Origin: Sphingomicrobium sp.
Lineage (GTDB): Bacteria > Pseudomonadota > Alphaproteobacteria > Sphingomonadales > Sphingomonadaceae
DNA length: 50,347 bases
Assembly: GCA_030447545.1 (NCBI GenBank)
Contig: JAUJOV010000018.1
Location: 1-50,347 of the forward strand
Reading direction: 5' to 3'
Of the stretch, positions 8,361 to 18,328 are shown piece by piece (the first letter of the stretch is position 1; the number at the start of each line of letters is the position of its first letter). The notes below the pieces were generated by a model, which worked only from the letters and a program-made list of their open reading frames with translations, searched no databases and was not told the DNA's origin. Position numbers and translations under genes: made by a program.

Positions 8361-8568
8361 ACCGATCTGGTGAGTCGAGCATACTAGCGCCCGAGCGGAC
8401 ATAGCCCGCCCTTGTTTCGCACCACTGCACCAGCCCTTTGAGCAGATGCATTCGTTTGTTGATGCGCGAGCGCTCGGCGCGACTTGTCGCCACCTCAATT
8501 TTGGCCCCCAGAGCATCCAGCTCGTCGCGCAGCTTGTCGGCTATCGCGTTGGGCCCGGACGCGCTCAC
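8359..8568 (-). CDS. Small hypothetical protein (69 aa), third gene of a coupled operon
   Basis: Starts at GTG 8568, which overlaps the TGA of the preceding 43-aa gene (GTGA). The product is largely helical and charged: IADKLRDELDALGAKIEVA, then RINKRMHLLKGLVQWCET. There is no signal peptide or membrane segment. I do not recognise the family. The first 40 residues could form a coiled coil. Its stop merges into the hairpin repeat, which may serve as a transcript end. Confidence 0.6.
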   Translation of the reverse strand: MSASGPNAIADKLRDELDALGAKIEVATSRAERSRINKRMHLLKGLVQWCETRAGYVRSGASMLDSPDR

Positions 8569-8696
8569 CGCTGCCTCCGCATTGCATCGAGCCGTCGCTT
8601 GAGCAAATAACTTATGCGCCTTGCGAGCGCGTCAGGATCACCGCTCTTGAGCGCAGCAAGCGATGGTGGAGGCCGATCAGGTTTATTGTCAGTCAC
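8565..8696 (-). CDS. Very small hypothetical protein (43 aa), second gene of a coupled operon
   Basis: A GTG at 8696 overlaps the TGA of the upstream membrane-protein gene, and this ORF ends in a TGA overlapping the next GTG. Both junctions are the 4-base GTGA form of translational coupling, which is the main evidence that it is real. The peptide has an acidic/proline start (TDNKPDRPPPS) and a basic helix (ALARRISYLLKRRLDAMRRQR without its last residue or so), which could bind nucleic acid or membrane phosphates. No family recognised. Confidence 0.55.
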   Translation of the reverse strand: MTDNKPDRPPPSLAALKSGDPDALARRISYLLKRRLDAMRRQR

Positions 8697-9475
8697 TGAG
8701 GCGCCTGGGGCTTCTGATTTGAGCCTTTGACCTCTGCTACCGTTTCGGCTTTCAGCAATACACAGTCCACCATTTCAATTCCCGCTACTGAAATGTGTTT
8801 CAACCGACCCTCGATTGTCAGCACATCGCCTCTGCGGCGGACCTTCAAGCGCTCAATGTCAGACTTGAACTCAGCGTTACTACCCCCCCGCGACTCTCTG
8901 TCATGACCACCCATTAGGGTGATGGTTCGCGGATACTGGAGCGACACCGACAGCCAGCCCGGCGCAATTAAATTGGCGTTGTCGAGCCAAGCGGTCAATC
9001 TCATCCATTTTCCGAAATACTTGTCGGTTATCGCCTCTCCCTCAAGCGAGGTCTTGTTCTCATGCTGAGCCGTTAAAAATGTCGGTGTGATGTTGCTTCC
9101 CAGCAGGATGCGATCTTCGGGGGGCGCGGGCGGTGCGGGCGGCTCAAATGATGGACGTGGCTCGATTTCAATGTGGCGCGGTGATGCCGGTTGACCCCCG
9201 AAGCGAGATTCCAAGAGCTTTTCAGTTCGACGGCGCTCGTTCCAGACTATGAACGCCACGCCCGCCAGCATCATGAAGAAACTGAGATAGCTTGTATTGA
9301 GGACGACGACGTTCACTACGTCTCCTATCCAGCCGGGATCTTTGGAGCGCGAGATGAGAAAGTCGAGGCTCCCGCCCCAACCAATGATCCGCTCAGCCGC
9401 GCCCAGTGCGAAGAGCACCCAGCCAAGCCATCCCCGCCATCCGGGTGGCCGTTTTGTTTCGTGAGGCTCCCCCAT
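8693..9475 (-). CDS. Two-TM membrane protein with C-terminal OB-fold-like domain
   Basis: 260 residues from ATG 9475 (MGEPHETKRPP). TM1 is about residues 14-32 (WLGWVLFALGAAERIIGWG) and TM2 about 55-76 (NTSYLSFFMMLAGVAFIVW), followed by a basic stretch and a proline-rich linker (PRPSFEPPAPPAPPE). A cytoplasmic beta domain (about 150-255) then contains KYFGKWMRLTAWLDN, WLSVSLQYP, VRRRGDVLTIEGRL and MVDCVLLKAE. That order (G-K-W-x-R, then a late D-V-L-T-I-E-G-R strand) resembles small OB-fold modules of the tRNA_anti-like type; this is a pattern-level inference. It heads a three-gene coupled operon next to tRNA-Ser, a common island insertion site. Function unknown. Confidence 0.65.
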   Translation of the reverse strand: MGEPHETKRPPGWRGWLGWVLFALGAAERIIGWGGSLDFLISRSKDPGWIGDVVNVVVLNTSYLSFFMMLAGVAFIVWNERRRTEKLLESRFGGQPASPRHIEIEPRPSFEPPAPPAPPEDRILLGSNITPTFLTAQHENKTSLEGEAITDKYFGKWMRLTAWLDNANLIAPGWLSVSLQYPRTITLMGGHDRESRGGSNAEFKSDIERLKVRRRGDVLTIEGRLKHISVAGIEMVDCVLLKAETVAEVKGSNQKPQAPQ

Positions 9476-9531
9476 TGAGCCAGTCTTTCCACGAACCGTG
9501 ATTTGTTCCGGAACAGCCTGAGACGGTTAGG

Positions 9532-9621
<90 letters not shown>

Positions 9622-9728
9622 GCGGGCGTTATGTGAGGCTGGCCGGCCATCCGGCGGCGAGCGGACGCGCGCCTCTAGCAGCGGCTCGGGTCCTTGCCTA
9701 GCCTCACCCGGGACCTAGATAGGCAGCC

Positions 9729-10097
9729 ATGTTGGATTTTGAACGTTCTGATGGCGTGAACCCGTTGATCGACATCCCCCAGGCACGCTTCGCCATCGGC
9801 GAGGTGGTGCGCCACCGCCTGTTCGACTTTCGCGGGGTGGTGTTCGACGTCGATCCCGTCTTCGCCAATAGCGAGGAATGGTACGAAGCGATTCCAGAGG
9901 CGGTCCGCCCGTCGAAGGACCAGCCCTTCTACCATCTGCTCGCCGAGAATGCCGAGGCGAGCTACATCGCCTACGTAAGCCAGCAGAACCTCGTCCCGGA
10001 CGACAGCGACGAGCCGATCGACCACCCGGCGATCGGCACCTTCTTCAGCGAGTTCGACCACGGGCGTTACCAGCTCCGGCCCGAACACCGCCACTAG
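9729..10097 (+). CDS. hspQ: Heat shock protein HspQ (hemimethylated-DNA-binding/YccV family)
   Basis: The 122-residue product has the family hallmarks: ARFAIGEVVRHRLFDFRGVV, FDVDPVFANSEEWYEAIP, DQPFYHLLAE, SYIAYVSQQNL and a C-terminal FDHGRYQLR. HspQ/YccV is a small cytoplasmic beta protein first linked to hemimethylated DNA and later to heat-shock proteolysis as a Lon-enhancing factor. Length is normal for alphaproteobacteria. It stands alone between tRNA-Ser and rplU. No heat-shock promoter is obvious in the short upstream gap. Confidence 0.9.
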   Translation: MLDFERSDGVNPLIDIPQARFAIGEVVRHRLFDFRGVVFDVDPVFANSEEWYEAIPEAVRPSKDQPFYHLLAENAEASYIAYVSQQNLVPDDSDEPIDHPAIGTFFSEFDHGRYQLRPEHRH

Positions 10098-10257
10098 TTC
10101 GAGCCGCCGAGGGCAGGTGAGCGATTGCGCAGCAATCGGGAGCCAGCGCGTAGAGCCGGCGAGAACCGGCCGACGGGCGGCCTGAGGCCGTGTCGATCGA
10201 CGTCACGGAATCGAAGATGACCGAAGGGCAATTCACTTCGTGAGGGCTCCCCGCCGG

Positions 10258-10286
10258 TTGACACCTCCCGCCCCCTGCCATAGGCG
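10258..10286 (+). promoter_or_regulatory. Predicted promoter of the rplU-rpmA operon
   Basis: A perfect TTGACA (10258-10263) is followed after 17 bases by TAGGCG (10281-10286), a weak -10, 64 bp before the rplU start. The 252-bp gap after hspQ also contains a small hairpin (CGATTGC-GCA-GCAATCG near 10115-10140), possibly the end of the hspQ transcript. Confidence 0.45.
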
Positions 10287-10349
10287 CCTCGCTTTGCCGC
10301 GTCGGGCCATGCGCCGCCGCGCGTTCATCTGTGAGAAGAGACAAGGCCA

Positions 10350-10898
10350 ATGTTCGCAGTCGTGCGCACGGGCGGGAAGCAATATCGCGTCACCCCCGGG
10401 GACAAGATCGTGGTGGAGAAGCTGGACGGCGATGCCGGGCAGCGGATCGACCTTGGCGACGTGCTGCTCGCCGGAGAGGGATCGGACCTGAAGCCGGTCG
10501 ACGGTCTCAAGGTTGCCGCGGAGATCATTGCCCAGGCCAAGGGCGAAAAGGTCACCGTCTTCAAGAAGCGCCGCCGGCACAACTACCGCCGCAAGAAGGG
10601 CCACCGCCAGCAGCACACGATCCTGCGGATCGTCGCGATCGGCGATCAGAAGGCCGAGAAGCCGGCGAAGGCCGAAAAGGCCCCGAAGCCTGCGAAGCCC
10701 GAAGCTGCTGCGGCCGAGGCTGCTCCGGCGCCCGAGGCTGCCGCGCCTGCGGATGCGGAAGCTCCGGCGACCCCTGCCGCCAAGGCCGAAAAGCCCAAGG
10801 CAGAGAAGAAGGAAACCGCTCCCAAGACCCAGAAGGCGTCGACAAAAGATGCTGCACCCGCTAAGGGCGGCGCCAAGAAAAGCTCGAAAGAGAAGTAA
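10350..10898 (+). CDS. rplU: 50S ribosomal protein L21 with extended C-terminus
   Basis: Begins [20 protein letters not shown] and contains [15 protein letters not shown] and HTILRI, the rRNA-binding core of L21 (residues 1-102). About 80 further residues are built almost wholly from Ala, Lys, Pro and Glu ([19 protein letters not shown]...). Such low-complexity tails are common on L21 in sphingomonads and some other alphaproteobacteria; ordinary L21 is about 103 residues. The tail is probably disordered. Followed after 6 bp by rpmA. Confidence 0.97.
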   Translation: MFAVVRTGGKQYRVTPGDKIVVEKLDGDAGQRIDLGDVLLAGEGSDLKPVDGLKVAAEIIAQAKGEKVTVFKKRRRHNYRRKKGHRQQHTILRIVAIGDQKAEKPAKAEKAPKPAKPEAAAAEAAPAPEAAAPADAEAPATPAAKAEKPKAEKKETAPKTQKASTKDAAPAKGGAKKSSKEK

Positions 10899-10904
10899 CC
10901 CCTC

Positions 10905-11177
10905 ATGGCACACAAGAAAGCAGGCGGCTCGTCCCGCAACGGCCGCGACAGCGAGAGCAAGCGCCTGGGCGTGAAGCTGTTCGGCGGCCAGCAGGCGCGC
11001 GCCGGCAACATCATCGTTCGTCAACGCGGCACTCAATGGCACCCCGGCCAGAACGTCGGCATCGGCAAGGATCACACCCTCTTTGCCCTTACCGACGGCT
11101 GTATCGCGTTCCGAGATGGCAAGCTCGGCCGCAAATACGTGCACGTCATGCCGTTTGCAGCCGAAGCGAGCGAATAG
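10905..11177 (+). CDS. rpmA: 50S ribosomal protein L27
   Basis: 90 residues starting [20 protein letters not shown], the flexible N-terminus that reaches the peptidyl-transferase centre, then [18 protein letters not shown] and [17 protein letters not shown]. It is a complete, normal-length L27 without a cleavable N-terminal extension. Second gene of the rplU operon, ending at a strong terminator. Confidence 0.98.
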   Translation: MAHKKAGGSSRNGRDSESKRLGVKLFGGQQARAGNIIVRQRGTQWHPGQNVGIGKDHTLFALTDGCIAFRDGKLGRKYVHVMPFAAEASE

Positions 11178-11257
11178 GGGCCGGTCGACGAAGGGCCGCC
11201 CCACGAGGGGGCAGCCCAGACGAGGTCTCACAAGGATCTTCAAAGGGAGAAGAGGGA

Positions 11258-11280
11258 AGCCCCCGTGAGGGGGCTTTTTT
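11258..11280 (+). terminator. Rho-independent terminator of rplU-rpmA
   Basis: AGCCCCC (11258-11264), loop GTGA, GGGGGCT (11269-11275), then a T run to 11280. A 7-bp GC-rich stem and U-tract 80 bp after rpmA. Confidence 0.9.
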
Positions 11281-11370
11281 GTTGCTCCGCAACGAGCCCC
11301 CACAACCCTTTTTCTTCTCCCGAAACCGTCACGGAGCGGCGCTGGAGCCTCGCCGGGGAGGAGAAGGGAC

Positions 11371-11922
11371 ATGTTTGCACGGACTCAAAGGCTGCTGCTC
11401 CGGCCCGGCTGGGCGGAGGATGCACCGGCGCTTGCCGGGGCGATCGGCGACGAGCGGATCGTTCGCAACCTTGCGACTGCGCCGTGGCCTTTCAGCCTTC
11501 GCGACGCGCAAGCCTTTCTCGCAAGCCCACGCGACCCGGTGCTCCCGTCGCTTCTGATCTTCGAGCGCACGAGCGGCGAGCCGCGGCTGGTCGGCGCGTG
11601 CGGCCTTGGCCGCCGCCCCTCCGGAGCGGTCGAGATGGGCTATTGGATCGCGCGAGGGCATTGGGGCCAGGGCTTCGCGACCGAGGCCTGCACCGCGCTG
11701 ATCGACATCGCGCGCACGCTCGGGCTGACGTGCCTCCAGGGCTCGCACTTCATCGACAATCCGGCCTCCGCGCGAGTGCTCGAAAAGCTCGGCTTTGCGC
11801 CGGTCGGCCTCACCGCGCCGCGGATGAGCTGCGCGCGCGGGACCGAAGCGCACGCGCGGCTGTACTGGCTGGCCCTGGGCGAGTGCATCGATGTGGACGA
11901 GGGCAAGGCGCTCGCCGCCTAG
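11371..11922 (+). CDS. GNAT-family N-acetyltransferase (RimJ/RimL-like)
   Basis: 183 residues behind a strong GGAGGAGAAGG site. It opens with TQRLLLRPGWAEDAPAL and has VEMGYWIARGHWGQGFATEA (the acetyl-CoA pyrophosphate loop, GxGxA variant WGQGFATEA) and NPASARVLEKLGFAPVG, the canonical RimJ/RimL pattern. It transfers acetyl from acetyl-CoA to an amine; the acceptor cannot be told. It lies between the rpmA terminator and obgE, 33 bp ahead of obgE, so the two are probably cotranscribed. Confidence 0.85.
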   Translation: MFARTQRLLLRPGWAEDAPALAGAIGDERIVRNLATAPWPFSLRDAQAFLASPRDPVLPSLLIFERTSGEPRLVGACGLGRRPSGAVEMGYWIARGHWGQGFATEACTALIDIARTLGLTCLQGSHFIDNPASARVLEKLGFAPVGLTAPRMSCARGTEAHARLYWLALGECIDVDEGKALAA

Positions 11923-11937
11923 AAGGCGGGCGCCTAA

Positions 11938-12999
<1,062 letters not shown>

Positions 13000-13009
13000 G
13001 GCCGGGCCG

Positions 13010-13915
13010 GTGATCCTCGCCGTCACCGGCGGCACCGGCTTCGTCGGCTCCCGGCTGCTCGATCTTGCGCTGGAGCGCGGGCACCAGGTCCGAGCGCTCA
13101 CTCGTCGTCCGCAGCAGCCGAAGGACGGGATCGAGTGGATCGAGGGCGATCTCGAGAACCGCGAGGCGCTCGAGCGGCTGGTCGAGCGCAGCGACGCCGT
13201 CGTCCACGTCGCCGGAGTGATCAACGCGCCGAGCGCCGCGGCGTTCGAAGCCGGCAACGCCACGGGCACGCTCGCCATGCTCGCCGCCGCGACCGCGGCC
13301 GGTACGCGCCGCTTCGTCCACGTGTCGTCGCTCGCCGCCCGCGAGCGGAAGCTGTCGAGCTACGGCGCCTCTAAGGCGAGCGCGGAGGATCTGGTCGAGC
13401 ATTCCGGGCTCGACTGGGTGATCGTCCGCCCGCCGGCGGTCTATGGACCGGGCGACCGGGAGACACTCGAGCTGTTTCGCATGGCTGCCGCGGGTCTCAT
13501 CCTGCTTCCGCCGCGCGGCAAGCTGTCACTGATCCACGTCGACGACCTCGCGCGCCTGCTTGTGACGCTCGCTGAAAGCGCCAAGCCAATGAAGCAGCTG
13601 TTCGAGGTCGACGACGGCCGCCCCGGCGGCTGGACCCACCGCGAATTCGCCGTGGCCCTGGCGACGGCCGTCGGCCGCCGCGCCCTGTCCATTGCAACGC
13701 CGGGCGTTGTTCTGCGGCTAGGCGCCACGCTCGACCGGCTGATGCGCCGCAACAAGGCCAAGCTTACCCCCGACCGCGCCGCCTATTTCTGCCACCCCGA
13801 CTGGGTCGTCAGCTCGGGAAAAGCACCCGCGCCCGAGCTGTGGCGGCCGCAAATCGCGACCGAGCAGGGCCTCGCCGACACCGCCCGCTGGTACCGCGCG
13901 CAGGGCTGGCTTTAG
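13010..13915 (+). CDS. cerR: NAD(P)-dependent epimerase/dehydratase-like ceramide reductase candidate
   Basis: GTG start 10 bp after obgE; 301 residues. The Rossmann motif GGTGFVGS is at residues 7-14, VHVSSLAAR ends the fourth strand, YGASK is the YxxxK pair, and VIVRPPAVYGPGDRET is a strand of the extended SDR (NDUFA9-like) fold. The enzyme adjoining acp and spt in Caulobacter crescentus, CerR, is of this type and reduces 3-oxo-ceramide to ceramide. The cerR-acp-spt order here supports the same role. The assignment rests on fold plus context; other extended SDR substrates are possible. Confidence 0.75.
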   Translation: MILAVTGGTGFVGSRLLDLALERGHQVRALTRRPQQPKDGIEWIEGDLENREALERLVERSDAVVHVAGVINAPSAAAFEAGNATGTLAMLAAATAAGTRRFVHVSSLAARERKLSSYGASKASAEDLVEHSGLDWVIVRPPAVYGPGDRETLELFRMAAAGLILLPPRGKLSLIHVDDLARLLVTLAESAKPMKQLFEVDDGRPGGWTHREFAVALATAVGRRALSIATPGVVLRLGATLDRLMRRNKAKLTPDRAAYFCHPDWVVSSGKAPAPELWRPQIATEQGLADTARWYRAQGWL

Positions 13916-13983
13916 GCCCCGCACCCGCCCCATTCGCGCCCCATTGCGTTGCGAAAGCGGCGCCTGCCGCATAGAGGCCAGAC

Positions 13984-14229
13984 ATGACCGACCGGGACGA
14001 GACCTATTCGAGGATCGAGGCGCTCATCGAGCCGTTCAACAAGAAGGGCGTCGAGATCACCGAAGGCACGCGCTTTGCAGTCGACCTCGAGTGGGACAGC
14101 CTCACCGTCATGGACTTCGTCGCCTCGGTGGAGGACGAGTTCGACGTCTTGATCAGCATGAACCGCGTCGCCGAGATCGAGACCGTCGGCCAGCTGGTCG
14201 ATGCCGTGGACCAGCTCCAGGAAGACTGA
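13984..14229 (+). CDS. Acyl carrier protein of the sphingolipid pathway
   Basis: 81 residues with the phosphopantetheine serine in WDSLTVMDFV (about Ser40) and an acidic helix II/III surface (VEDEFDVLISMNRVAEIETV). Its stop overlaps the spt ATG (ATGA), which ties it to serine palmitoyltransferase: in Caulobacter a dedicated ACP supplies the acyl donor for Spt. It is distinct from housekeeping AcpP, which has DSLDTVEL. Cytoplasmic; needs 4'-phosphopantetheinyl transfer. Confidence 0.88.
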   Translation: MTDRDETYSRIEALIEPFNKKGVEITEGTRFAVDLEWDSLTVMDFVASVEDEFDVLISMNRVAEIETVGQLVDAVDQLQED

Positions 14230-15482
14230 TGACCGATCCTGGCCTGGAAATGGAGCTCGGCGGAAGCCGCGAGGGCGGCGGCTCGGGCGACCTGTTCTCC
14301 AAGTTCGACCCGCTGATCGAGCAGCGGCGCGCCTTGTTGGCGAAGGGCGTCACCGACCCGTTCAACCTGGTGATGGAGAGGGTCGAAAGCCCGGCCGTCG
14401 CAATCTGCAATGGCCGCCGGACGATCCTTCTCGGCACCTACAATTACATGGGCATGACCTTCGACCCCGACGTGGTCGCCGCGGGCAAGAAAGCGCTGGA
14501 CGAGTTCGGCTCGGGCACCACCGGAAGTCGCGTGCTCAACGGCACCTATGTCGGCCACCGCGAGGTCGAGCAGGCGCTTCGCGATTTCTATGCGATGGAC
14601 CATGCGATGGTCTTCTCGACCGGCTACCAGGCGAACCTCGGGATCATCTCGACCATCGCCGGCAAGGATGACTACATCATCCTCGACATCGACAGCCACG
14701 CTTCGATCTACGATGGATGCGCGCTCGGCAACGCGCAGGTCATCCCGTTCCGCCACAATGACGTGGACGCGCTCGAAAAGAGGCTGAGGCGGGTGCCCGA
14801 GGGCGCGGGCAAGCTGGTCATCCTCGAAGGCGTCTATTCGATGCTCGGCGACGTCGCGCCCCTTCGGGAAATGGTTGCCGTGTCCAAGGCAGCCGGCGCA
14901 ATGGTGCTGGTCGACGAGGCGCATTCGATGGGCTTCATCGGCCCCAACGGCCGCGGGGTCGCCGAAGACCAGGGCGTGATCGACGACGTGGACTTCATCA
15001 TCGGCACCTTTTCCAAGTCGGTCGGCACCGTCGGCGGCTTTTGCGTGTCGAACCACCCGAAGTTCGAGATCATGCGGCTGGTCTGCCGCCCCTATGTGTT
15101 CACCGCCTCGCTGCCTCCGTCGGTGGTGGCCACCGCGGCGACCTCGATCCGCAAGCTAACGGGCAGCTCGGCCAAGCGAGCCCACCTGTGGGAGAACAGC
15201 AAGCGGCTTCATGCCGGCCTCAAGCAGCTCGGCTTCACGCTCGGCACCGATCAGCCGCAGTCGGCGATCATCGCCGTGATCATGCCCGACCTCGAGACCG
15301 GAGCGGCGATGTGGGAGGCGCTTCTGAAGGAAGGCCTCTACGTCAATCTTGCCCGCCCGCCGGCCACTCCGTCGGGAATGACGCTGCTTCGCTGCTCGCT
15401 TTGCGCCGAGCACAGCGAGGAGCAGGTTGGCGAGATACTCGGAATGTTCGCTGCGGCGGGACGATCGACCGGCTGCATCTGA
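14229..15482 (+). CDS. spt: Serine palmitoyltransferase (alpha-oxoamine synthase)
   Basis: 417 residues. PLP-fold type I features: NYMGM near the N-terminus, GSGTTGSRVLNGTYVGHREVE less its last residue, DSHASIYDG (His stacking on PLP), DEAHSMG, and the lysine in GTFSKSVGTVGG. Serine palmitoyltransferase condenses L-serine with an acyl thioester to 3-ketosphinganine, the first step of sphingolipid synthesis. Other family members (AONS, KBL, ALAS) are less likely because of the coupled ACP and the cerR neighbour; the N-terminal 25 residues (GGSREGGGSGDLFSKF) are typical of Sphingomonas/Caulobacter Spt. Intact. Confidence 0.93.
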   Translation: MTDPGLEMELGGSREGGGSGDLFSKFDPLIEQRRALLAKGVTDPFNLVMERVESPAVAICNGRRTILLGTYNYMGMTFDPDVVAAGKKALDEFGSGTTGSRVLNGTYVGHREVEQALRDFYAMDHAMVFSTGYQANLGIISTIAGKDDYIILDIDSHASIYDGCALGNAQVIPFRHNDVDALEKRLRRVPEGAGKLVILEGVYSMLGDVAPLREMVAVSKAAGAMVLVDEAHSMGFIGPNGRGVAEDQGVIDDVDFIIGTFSKSVGTVGGFCVSNHPKFEIMRLVCRPYVFTASLPPSVVATAATSIRKLTGSSAKRAHLWENSKRLHAGLKQLGFTLGTDQPQSAIIAVIMPDLETGAAMWEALLKEGLYVNLARPPATPSGMTLLRCSLCAEHSEEQVGEILGMFAAAGRSTGCI

Positions 15483-15531
15483 ACGGGAAAGCCGCCTTCC
15501 GTCGGGTCCCGGACAGGTCTAGACTGGCGCC

Positions 15532-17595
15532 ATGAGACCGGCCGGGGAGGAGCTCCAGTTCGACTGGCGGCGGGGCGGCGCTGCAGCCGGCGCGCTGGTC
15601 GCCACGCTGATCCTGCTTGCCATGGTGGTCCTGGTCGCCATCTCAAACAATGCCCGCGACCTGGCGCTCGAGGGCGAACGCCGCGCCTACGACGTCAACC
15701 TGCTCACCCGCACCGTCGACGCGAGCATGGCCCGCTCGGAAGCCGCGCTCGGGCGTTTCGTCCTGGACGAGGACGAACGCGGATCGGGCAGCATCTACTA
15801 CAGCCAGTGGCGCCTCGCCGGTCAGCAGATCCGGCAGCTGGAACGGCTCGTTCGAAGCAACCCCGACCAGCGCCGCCGCCTCGCCGAGCTCCAGCAGCTC
15901 TACCAGCAGCGCGGCGAGGAGTTCGCCGCGGCCGCAAGGGCCACCCTGACCAAGCAGGCGCCGGAGGAACCACCTACTTCTACGTTGCCGCCCAATCGCC
16001 GACCGGAGGGCTGCTCGCCGCAAAGCTGGCCGAGATCGCCCAGGCCGAGCGGGCCCTTCTTCGCGAACGCATGGAGGAGACGCAGATGTTCTCGGCCGAA
16101 GCGGACCGGCTGACCGACTATCTGAGCTGGCTCGGGCTCCTCGTCGGCCTGGCGGCGATTTTCCTCGGCGTGGTGTCGATCCAGGCGATCCGCCAGTTCG
16201 CCTTCGCCAAGCGCCTTGCCGAGACCGAGTCGGAACGCGCCGAAGTGCTCGAGCAGGCGGTTGCCGAGCGCACGCGCGAGCTGATGGAAGCCAATGAGGC
16301 GCTGCGCTCGAGGCGGAGGAGCGGCAGGCGGCCGAAGCCCAGCTGCGCCAGGTCCAGAAGATGGAAGCGGTCGGCCAGCTGACCGGCGGCATCGCCCACG
16401 ACTTCAACAACATGCTCGCGGTGGTGGTCGGCGGCGTCGATCTCGCCCGGCGGCGGCTCAACGGCCCGCGCCGCGAAGTGCTCAACCATCTCAACAATGC
16501 GATGGAGGGCGCGGCGCGCCGCGGCCTTGACCCGCCGCCTGCTGTCCTTCGCCCGCTCGGAGCCGCTGCTTCCCGAGCGTGGACCCGACCGAGCTCGTGT
16601 CGGGCATGTCGGACCTGCTCGACCGCACGCTCGGCGAGCGAATCCACGTCGAGGTCGATCTCGCGCCCGACGCATGGCCGACCTACGTCGATCCGCATCA
16701 GCTCGAGAATGCGATCGTCAATTTGGCTGTCAACGCGCGCGATGCGATGGAAGGGCAGGGAATTCTACGGATCGCCACGCGGAACGCGACGCTCGGTGCG
16801 AACGAAGTGGGCGATATACGCCCCGGCGATTATGTTCAGGTCAGCGTCAGCGACACGGGCTGCGGGATGACCGCCGAAGTGCTCGCGCGCATTCGAGCCC
16901 TTTTTTCACGACCAAGCCGGTGGGCAAGGGCACGGGCCTTGGCCTCAGCCAGATCTTCGGCTTTGCCCACCAGTCGGGCGGCGAAGTCGGCATCGACAGC
17001 GAGGTCGGCAAGGGCACGACCGTGTCCATCTATTTGCCCCGGACGGCGGCGCTCGAGCCGCCGGTGCGGCTCCATCCCGCTGCGCAGCGCGCCGACAATG
17101 AAGCGACGGTGCCGGGCGCGCGGATCCTCGGTGGTCGAGGACGACCCGCGAGTGCGCGCCTCGACGATCGAAGCGCTTCAGGACCTCGACTACCAGCCGG
17201 TCGCCTGCTCAAGCGGGGCCGAGGCGATCGGCATTTTCGAGGCGCAGACATTCGATCTGGTGATCAGCGACGTGATCATGCCCGAGATGACGGGTCCCGA
17301 GCTGATCCGCTATCTGAAGAAGGACCACGAGGATTTCGCGGTGCTGTTCGTCACCGGCTATGTCGGCGAGGGCGAGACCGACGACCTGGTCGGCCATGAG
17401 CTTCTGCGCAAGCCGTTCACCGTCAATGCGCTGGCCAACGCGGTCGCCGTGGCCTTGTCGCGAGCCCTAGCGAACCGCGCCGGACCGGAGGAGCCGCGGC
17501 AGCAGGCTGATCGCGGCGAGAGTGGGTGCCGCCGCTGCCACGCCTTGATCTGGATGTTCGTGCCCGCGTGCCGGTTGATCTTCCACGCGATGTAG
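15532..17595 (+). CDS. Hybrid sensor histidine kinase with CHASE3-like sensor (multiple frameshifts)
   Basis: Read across frames the locus encodes TM1 ([20 protein letters not shown]), a CHASE3-like periplasmic helical domain, TM2 ([17 protein letters not shown]), a coiled linker, a HisKA H-box ([13 protein letters not shown]), an ATPase domain (N-box [34 protein letters not shown]) and a receiver domain (VVEDDPRVR, phospho-Asp in [14 protein letters not shown]). Frame changes fall near 15960, 16310, 16515, 16578, 16900 and 17130. All motifs are conserved, so sequencing error is more likely than decay. The receiver frame continues to 17595, over the 3' end of the opposing gene; a further indel near 17470 probably hides the true stop. 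The signal is unknown; it lies within the sphingolipid locus. Confidence 0.8.
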
Positions 17596-18326
17596 TCGAC
17601 GCCGCCGGTGAAGGTCGCGCTGGCCTTGGCGAGCCGCGCGACCGACAGGTGCTTGCCTTCCATGCGCCGGCGCCCCCAGCCGACCGACCGACGCGCCGGC
17701 TCGATCGCAGCAGCGGCGGCGCCGGCGAACCGGCGGTACCGCTCGGGCTCCACATCGACGACGGAGCCGATGCGCTCGCGCCGCTCGGCCCTGAGCTCGG
17801 CGGAGTAGGTGAGCGCGAAGGCGCGGCGCCACCAGTCGAGGGGGTCCTCGCCGTCGCGCCGGCCGGCGGCGGCAAGCAGGGTCGGTGCGGCCCTCGCGAC
17901 CGCGTCGATCGCCCGCTTGCGCGCCCCCTGGTCCGCCGCCCAGACAAGCCGCGACGGCTGAGCGAAGCGCGCCCAGACCGACACGCTTCGGGTCTCCGGC
18001 CCATTGAGGCGGTGGAAGTCGGCTTCGCTCAGAACCGCATATTTCGCTGCAAGCGCGCCCTGCTCGAAGTAGAAGACGTTGGGCGGAACAAGCCGGTTGG
18101 CGGTCGCCAGCCAGCGCTTCGCATAGGCCGAGCGATAGTCGGACACGATCAGGTAGAAGTCGAGCATCAGCCCTTCGAGCCGCTGCTGGCGCAGGCACGA
18201 GCCGTAGAACAGGACTGCTCGCGACGCTGCCCCGTGCTTCTGGGCGATCGCCTCGGCGATGGCGCGCACGCTTGGGTCGACAGGAATGGCGAGTTCCTCC
18301 GCGACGAGGTCGCGCAGTCTCGCCAC
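17467..18326 (-). CDS. Nucleotidyltransferase-like protein (CpgC-like; frameshift near the 3' end)
   Basis: Starts at ATG 18326 (MARLRDLVAEELAIPVD), 2 bp after the kinase gene. It has a nucleotidyltransferase-type core, VLFYGSCLR then LMLDFYLIVSDY (G-S ... D-x-[YF]), and otherwise resembles the Tam41-like cytidylyltransferase group: [26 protein letters not shown]. Near 17520 the frame shifts and the product ends [13 protein letters not shown] at 17467. In Caulobacter, a lipid kinase and a nucleotidyltransferase beside spt (CpgB and CpgC) take part in adding a phosphoglycerate headgroup to ceramide; the same pairing here suggests the same step. The reaction is inferred from context. Confidence 0.6.
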
Positions 18327-18328
18327 GG